A stretch of 64,000 nucleotides of DNA from Sambucus nigra. Lineage: Eukaryota; Streptophyta; Magnoliopsida; Dipsacales; Adoxaceae. Under the pieces are notes generated by a model. It did no database searches. It was not told the DNA's origin and saw only the letters and a list, made by a program, of their open reading frames with translations. The stretch covers positions 7,727,302 through 7,791,301 of the forward strand of contig OX422215.1 of the NCBI GenBank assembly GCA_949130495.1. The letters run 5' to 3'. This document shows, one piece after another, positions 56,866 to 64,000 of the stretch; position 1 is the stretch's first letter; each line of letters begins with the position of its first letter. Made by a program: the position numbers and the translations under genes.

Positions 56866-59800
56866 ATGCAACCTTGAAAATATCTAGATTAGGCTCAAAA
56901 ACATCTCGCACGGGATCAATGTAACTTGTAGAAACTGATCGCATAGTCATAGGTCATCCGATTTGAGAATATGACGATAATTTCAAAATATGTAGATTAG
57001 GCTTGAAAACAAACACTTTGAGGGTGAAAACTCAAACCAGCCCCCAAACGACCCCGTAGGAGGTACGAACACCTCGCACGGGACCAATATAACTTGTAGG
57101 ATTGATCGCGTAGTCCCGGGTCTCCCATTTTGAGAGTATGACAATAATTTGCAAAAATCACACTTTGACTTAAAAACAAGCCGTAAAAGGGTGCAAACCC
57201 ATACCAGCCCCCAAACGACCCCGTAGGAGGCACGAACACCTCGCACGGAACCAATGTAACATGTAGGAACTGACCGTGTAGTCCCGGGTCTCCTGGTTTG
57301 AGAATATAACGATAATTTGCAAAAATCACACTTAAACCTAAAAAAAAGCCGTTAGAGGTGAAAACCCAAACCAGCCCCCAAACGACCCCGTAGGAGGCAC
57401 GAACACCTCGCACGCGACCAATGTAACTTGTAGGAACTGACCGCGTAGTCCCGGGTCTCCCCGTTTAAGAATATGACGATAATTTGCAAAAATGAACACT
57501 TAAACTTAAAACCGGGCCGTCAAAGGGTGAAAACCCAAACCAGCCCCCAAACGACCCCGTAGGAGGCACGAACACCTCGCACGGGACCAATGTAACTTGT
57601 AGGAACTGACCGCATAGTCCCGAGTCTCTCAATTTGAGTGTACGACGATAATTTGCAAAAATCACACTTAGACTTGAAAACAGGCCGTTAAAGGGTGAAA
57701 CCCCAAACCAGCCCCCAAACGACCCCGTAGGAGGCACGAACACCTCGCATGGGACCAATGTAACTTTTAAGAACTAACCGCGTAGTCCCGGGTCTCCCCG
57801 TTTGAGAGTATGATGATAATTTGCAAAAATCACACTTAGACTTGAAAACAGGCCGTTAAAGGGTGAAAACCCAAACCAGCCCCCAAATGACCCCGTAGGA
57901 GGCACGAACACCTCGCACGGGTCCAATGTAACTTGTAGGAACTGACCACGTAGTCCCGGGTCTCTCGGTTTGAGAGTATGATGATAATTTGCAAAAGTCA
58001 CACTTAGACTTGTAAACAGGCCGTTAAAGGGTGAAAACCCAAACCAGCCCCAAAACGACCCCGTAGGAGGCACGTACACCTCGCACGGGTCCAATGTAAC
58101 TTGTAGGAACTGACCGCGAAGTCCCGGGTCTCTCGGTTTGAGAGTACGACGATAATTTGTAAAAATCACACTTAGACTTGAAAACAGGCCGTTAAAGGGT
58201 GAAAACCCAAACCAGCCTCCAAACGACCCCGTAGGAGGCACGAACACCTCGCACGGGACCAATGTAACTTGTAGGAACTGACCGTGTCGTCCCGGGTCTC
58301 CCGGTTAGAGAGTATGACGATAATTTGCAAAAATCACACTTAGAGTTGAAAACAAATCGTTAGTGGGTGAAAACCCAAACCAGCCCCCAAACGACCCCGT
58401 AGGAGGCACGGACACCTCACACGGGACCAATGTAACTTGTAGGAACTGACCGCGTCGTCCCAGGCATCCCGGTTTGAGAGTATGATGATAATTTGCGAAA
58501 ATCACACTTAGACTTGAAAACAGACCGTTAAAGGGTGAAAACCCAAACCAGCCCCCAAACGACCCCGTAGGAGGCACGAACACCTCGCACGGGACCAATG
58601 TAACTTGTAAGAACTAACCGCGTAGTCCCGGTTCTCCCCGTTTGAGAGTATGACGATAATTTGCAAAAATCACACTTAGACTTGAAAACAGGCCGTTAAA
58701 GGGTGAAAACCCAAACCAGCCCTCAAATGACCCCGTCGGAGGCACGAACACCTCGCACAGGACCAATGTAACTTTTAGGAACTGACCGCGTAGTCCTGGG
58801 TTTCTCGGTTTGAGATTATGACGATAATTTACAAAAATAACACTTAGACTTGAAAACATGCCGTTAAAGGGTGAAAACCCAAACCAGCCCTCAAACGACC
58901 CCGTAGGAGGCACGAACACCTCGCACGAGACGAATGTAACTTGTAGGAACTGACTGCGTAGTCCTGGGTCTCCCGTTTTGAGAGTATGACGATAATTTGC
59001 GAAAATCACACTTAGACTTTAAAACAGGCCGTTAAAGGGTGGAAACCCAAACCAGCCCCCAAACGATCTCGTAGGAGGCACGAACACCTCGCACGTGACC
59101 AATGTAACTTTTAGGACCTAACCGCGTCGTCCCAAGTCTCCCCGTTTGAGAGTATGACAATAATTTGAAAAAATCACACTTAGACTTGAAAACAGGGCGT
59201 TAATGGGCGAAAACCCAAACCAGCCCCCAAACGACCCCGTAGGAGGCACGAACACCTCGCACGGGACCAATGTAACTTGTAGGAACTGACTGCGTAGTCC
59301 TGGGTCTCCCGTTTTGAGAGTATGACGATAATTTGCGAAAATCACACTTAGACTTGAAAACAGGCCGTTAAAGGGTGGAAACCCAAACCAGCCCCCAAAC
59401 GATCCCGTAGGAGGCACGAACACCTCGCACGGGACCAATGTAACTTGTAGGAACTAACCGCGTTGTCCCAAGTCTCCTCGTTTGAGAGTATGACGATAAT
59501 TTGAAAAAATCACACTTTGACTTGAAAACAGGCCGTTAAAGGGTGAAAACCCAAACCAGCCCCCAAACGACCCCGTAGGAGTCAGGAACACCTCGCACGG
59601 GACCAATGTAACTTGTAGGAACTGACCGCATAGTCCCGGATCTCTCAATTTGAGTGAATGATGTTAATTTGCAAAAATCGCACTTAGACTTGAAAACAGG
59701 CCGTTAAAGGGTGAAAACCCAAACCAGCCCCCAAACGACCCCGTAGGAGGCACGAACACCTCGCATCGACCAATGTAACTTGTAGGAACTGACCGCGTAG

Positions 59801-62800
59801 TCCCGGGTCTCCCGGTTTGAGAATATGACGATAATTTGCAAAAATCAACACTTAAACTTGAAAACAGACCGTCAAAGCGTGAAAACCCAAATCAGCCCCC
59901 AAACGACCCCGTAGGAGGCACGAACACCTCGCACGGGACCAATGTAACTTGTAGGAACTGACCGCGTAGTCCCGGGTCTTTTGGTTTGAGAATACGACGA
60001 TAATTTGCAAAAATCAACACTTAAACTTAAAAACAGACCTTTAATGGTGAAAACCCAAACCAGCCCCCAAACGACCCTGTAGGAGGCACAAACACCTCGC
60101 GCGGGACAAATATAACTTGTAGGAGTTGACCGCGTAATCTCGGGTCTTTCGGTTTGAGAATACGACGATAATTTGCAAAAAATAACACTTAAGACTTAAA
60201 AATAGGCCGTTAAACGGTGCAAACCTAAGCCAGCCACCAAACGCCCCCTTAGGAGGCACGAACACCTCGCACGGGACCAATGTAACTTGTAGGAACTAAT
60301 CGCGTAGTCCCGGGTCTCCCGGTTTGAGAATACGATGATAATTTGCAAAAATCAACACGTAAACTTAAAAACAAGTCGTTAAAGGGTGAAAATCCAAACC
60401 AGCCCCCAAACGACCCCGTAGAAGGCACGAACACCTCGCGCGGCACAAATATAACTTTTAGGAACTGACCGTGTAGTCTCGGGTCTTTTGATTTGCGAAT
60501 AAAAATCAACACTTAAACTTAAAAATAAGCAGTTAGAGGGTGAAAACCCAAATCAGCCCCCAAACGACCCCGTAGGAGGCACGGACACCTCACTCGGGAC
60601 CAATGTAACATGTAGGAGCTGACCACGTAGTCTCGGGTCTCCCGGTTTGAGAATATGACGATAATTTGCAAAAGTCACACTTAAACTTAAAAACAAGCCG
60701 TTAGAGTGTGAATATCCAAACCAGCCCCCAAACGACCCCGTAGGAGTCACGAACACCTCGCACGGGACCAATGTAACTTGTAGGAACTGACCGCATAGTC
60801 CCGGGTCTCTCAATTTGAGTGTATGACGATAATTTGCAAAAATCACACTTAGACTTGAAAACAGGCCGTTAAAGGGTGAAAACCCAAACCAGCCCCCAAA
60901 CGACCCCGTAGGAGGCACGACCACCTCGCATGGGACCAATGTAACTTTTAAGAACTAACCGCGTAGTCCCGGGTCTCCCCGTTTGAGAGTATGAGGATAA
61001 TTTGCAAAAAACACACTTAGACTTGAAAACAGACCGTTAAAGGGTGAAAACCCAAACCAGCCCCCAAACGACCCCGTAGGAGGCACGAACACCTCGCACG
61101 GGACCAATGTAACTTGTAGGAACTGACCGCGTAGTCCTGGGTTTCTCGGTTTGAGATTATGACGATAATTTTCAAAAATAACACTTAGACTTGAAAACAT
61201 GCCGTAAAAGGGTGAAAACCCAAACCAGCCCCCAAACGACCCGGTAGGAGGCACGAACACCTCGCATGAGATGAATGTAACTTATAGGAACTGACCGCGT
61301 AGTCCTGGGTCTCCCAGTTTGAGAGTATGACGATAATTAGCAAAAATCACACTTAGACTTAAAAACAGGCCGTTAAAGGGTGAAAACCCAAACCCGCCCC
61401 CAAACGACCCCGTGGGAGTCACGAACACCTCGCACGGGACCAATGTAACATGTAGGAACTGACCGCGTAGTCCCGGGCCTCCCGGTTCGAGAGTATGACG
61501 ATAATTTGCAAAAATCACACTTTGACTTGAAAACAGGCCGTTAGAGGGTGAAACCCAAACCAGGCACCAAACGACCCCGTAGGAGGCACGAACACCTCGC
61601 ACGGGACCAATGTAACTTGTAGGAACTGAACGCGTAGTCCCGGGTCTCCCGGTTTGAGAATACGACGATAATTTGCAAAAATCAACACTTAAACTTAAAA
61701 ATAGGCCGTTAAAGGGTGAAAACCCAAACCAACCACCAAACAACCCCGTAGGAGGCACGAACAACTCGCACGGGATCAATGTAACTTGTAGGAACAGACC
61801 GCGTAGTCCCGAGTCTTCCGGTTTGTGAATAAAAATCAACACTTAAACTTAAAAACAAGCCGTTAGAGGGTGAAAACCCAAACCAGCCCCCCAAACGACC
61901 CCGTAGGAGGCACGAACACCTCGCACGGGACCAATGTAACTTTTAGGAACTAACCGCGTAGTCCCGGATCTCTCGGTTTGAGAGTATGATGATAATTTGT
62001 AAAAATCACACTTAAACTTGAAAACAGGCCGTTAAAGGGTTAAAACCCAAATCAGCCCCCAAACGACCCCGTAGGAGGCACGAATACCTCGTACGGGACC
62101 AATTTAACTTGTGGGAACTGACCGCGTAGTCCCGGGTCTCTCGGTTTGAGAGTATGATGATAATTTGCAAAAATCACACTTAGACTTGAAAACTGGCCGT
62201 TAAAGGGTGAAAACCCAAACCAGCCCCCAAACGACCCCGTAGGAGGCACAAACACCTTGCATGGGACCATTGTAACTTGTAGGAACTGACCGCGTAGTCC
62301 CGGGTCTCCCGGTTAGAGAGTATGACGATAATTTGCAAAAATCACACTTAGACTTGAAAATAGGCCGTTAATGGGTGAAAACCCGTAGGAGGTAGAAACA
62401 CCTCGCACGGGACCAATGTAACCTGTAGGAATTGATCGCGTAGTCCCGGGTCTCCCGGTTTGAGAGTATGACGATAATTTGCCAAAAATCACACTTAGAC
62501 TTGAAAACAGGCCGTTAAAGAGTGAAAACCCAAACCAGCCCCCAAACGACCCCGTAGGAGTCACGAACACCTCGCACGGGACCAATGTAACTTGTAGGAA
62601 CTGACCGCATAGTCACGGGTCTCTCAATTTGAGTGTATGACGATAATTTGCAAAAATCACACTTAAGACTTGAAAACAGGTCGTTAAAGGGTGAAAACCC
62701 AAACCAGCCCCCAAACGACCCCGTAGGAGGCACGAACACCTCGCATGGGACCAATTTAAATTTTAAGAACTAACCGCGTAGTCCCGGGTCTCCCCGTTTG

Positions 62801-64000
62801 AGAGTATGACGATAATTTGCAAAAATCACACTTAGACTTGAAAACAGGCCGTTAAAGGGTGAAAACCCAAACCAGCCCCCAAATGACCCCGTAGGAGGCA
62901 CGAACACCTCGCACGGGTCCAATGTAACTTGTAGGAACTGACCACGTAGTCCCGGGTTCTCGGTTTGAGAGTATGACGATAATTTGCAAAAGTCACACTT
63001 AGACTTGTAAATAGGCCGTTAAAGGGTGAAAATCCAAACCAGCCCCCAAACGACCCCGTAGGAGGCACGTACACCTCGCACGGGTCCAATGTAACTTGTA
63101 AGAACTGACCGCGTAGTCCCGGGTCTCTCGGTTTGAGAGTATGACGATAATTTGTAAAAATCACACTTAGACTTGAAAACAGGCCGTTAAAGGGTGAAAA
63201 CCCAAACTAGCCCCCAAACGACCCCGTGGGAGGCACGAACACCTCGCACGGGACCAATGTAACTTGTAGAAACTGACCGCGTCGTCCCGGGTCTCCCGGT
63301 TAGAGAGTATGACGATAATTTGCAAAAATCACACTTAGAGTTGAAAACAGGCCGTTAGTGGGTGAAAACCCAAACCATCCCCCAAACGACCCCATAGGAG
63401 GCACGAACACCTCGCACGGGACCAATGTAACTTGTAGGAACTGACCGCGTCGTCCCGGGCATCCCGATTTGAGAGTATGACGATAATTTGCGAAAATCAC
63501 ACTTAGACTTGAAAACAGGCCGTTAAAGGGTAAAATCCCAAACGAGCCCCCAAACGACCCGTAGGAGGCACGAACACCTCGCACGGGAGCAATGTAACTT
63601 GTAAGAACTAACCGCGTAGTCCCGGTTCTCCCCGTTTGAGAGTATGACGATAATTTGCAAAAATCACACTTAGACTTGAAAACAGGCCGTTAAAGGGTGA
63701 AAACCCAAACCAGCCCCCAAATGACCCTGTAGGGGGCACGAACACCACGCACGGGACCAATGTAACTTGTAGGAACTAACCACGTAGTCCTGGGTTTCTC
63801 GGTTTGAGATTATGATGATAATTTGCAAAAATAACACTTAGACTTGAAAACATACCGTTAAAGGGTGAAAACCCAAACCAGCCCTCAAACGTCCCCGTAG
63901 GGGGCACGAACACCTCGCACGAGACGAATGTAACTTGTAGGAACTGACCGCGTAGTCCTGGGTCTCCCAGTTTGAGAGTATGACGATAATTAGCAAAAAT
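56866..64000. repeat. Satellite array, 168-bp monomer, about 42 copies, continuing beyond the window
   Basis: The core CCGTAGGAGGCACGAACACC recurs at steps of 167-169 bp (57,221, 57,388, 57,557, 57,725, 57,893). Each full monomer contains CAGCCCCCAAACGACC, TCGCACGGGACCAATGTAAC, ACCGCGTAGTCCCGGGTCTC and GACGATAATTTGCAAAAATC. The first two units (56,866-57,030) are shortened and carry a TAGATTAGGCT segment not seen later. As 168 is 56 codons, minus-strand frames stay open across several monomers, without any sign of a gene. A monomer of this length is common among plant centromeric or subtelomeric satellites; location cannot be read from sequence alone. Confidence 0.95.

Noticed and set aside
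57774..61842. Minus-strand ORFs of 100-190 codons in the satellite
   Set aside because: They follow from a 56-codon monomer with few stops on that strand. Frames break at each indel and monomer ends carry no gene signals.
56866..64000. Calling the satellite centromeric
   Set aside because: Monomer length alone cannot decide it; chromosomal location or CENH3 data would be needed.

Overview
This window reads as nuclear DNA of a flowering plant, most likely a eudicot with a repeat-rich genome. I see no bacterial or organellar gene. Almost everything is transposable element: Ty3/gypsy elements of the Tekay (chromodomain) and Tat lineages, SIRE-like Ty1/copia gag elements, a hAT-like element and one CACTA-type end. 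A satellite array follows. No complete host gene can be supported. A Tekay plus Tat genome with a satellite near 168 bp recalls Panax and other Apiales, but that is a guess that only a database search can settle.

Layout. 1-4,640: a putative very long LTR (1,144-4,402) with primer binding site and leader (element D). 4,640-6,770: an old Tat-like gag/protease/RT relic (E), then noncoding sequence to 7,996. 7,997-51,788: one Tekay element (T1) with 2.9-kb LTRs, whose 3' LTR is split twice. The first insertion (15,920-26,156, TSD AATTA) is a SIRE-like element without pol (A), itself split by a related element (A2, 18,529-23,706, TSD GTTGA). The second (27,613-about 50,651) is a Tat element (B). 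B is split by another Tat element on the minus strand (C, 35,235-46,463, TSD GTATC), and C carries a hAT-like element (39,136-39,824, 8-bp TSD CTAACCCC). Target-site duplications fix the order: T1, then A and B, A2 after A, C after B, hAT after C.

51,789-56,865 is mixed sequence: an eroded short-repeat array, a CACTA end at 53,675, possible exon-like pieces, a 45-bp-arm hairpin and noncoding DNA. From about 56,866 to the window end runs a tandem array of a 168-bp satellite, about 42 monomers, with higher-order block duplications.

Function. B and C each carry the sense gag-pol block typical of the Tat lineage, including a second, archaeal-type RNase H domain. Each also has an antisense, intron-containing ORF (aORF) between integrase and the 3' LTR. 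All coding regions are broken. In B's pol most breaks look like C-to-T or G-to-A nonsense changes, as expected of long-methylated DNA. The least expected signal is a set of 10-12 bp palindromes spaced about 21 bp apart in LTRs of two unrelated superfamilies.
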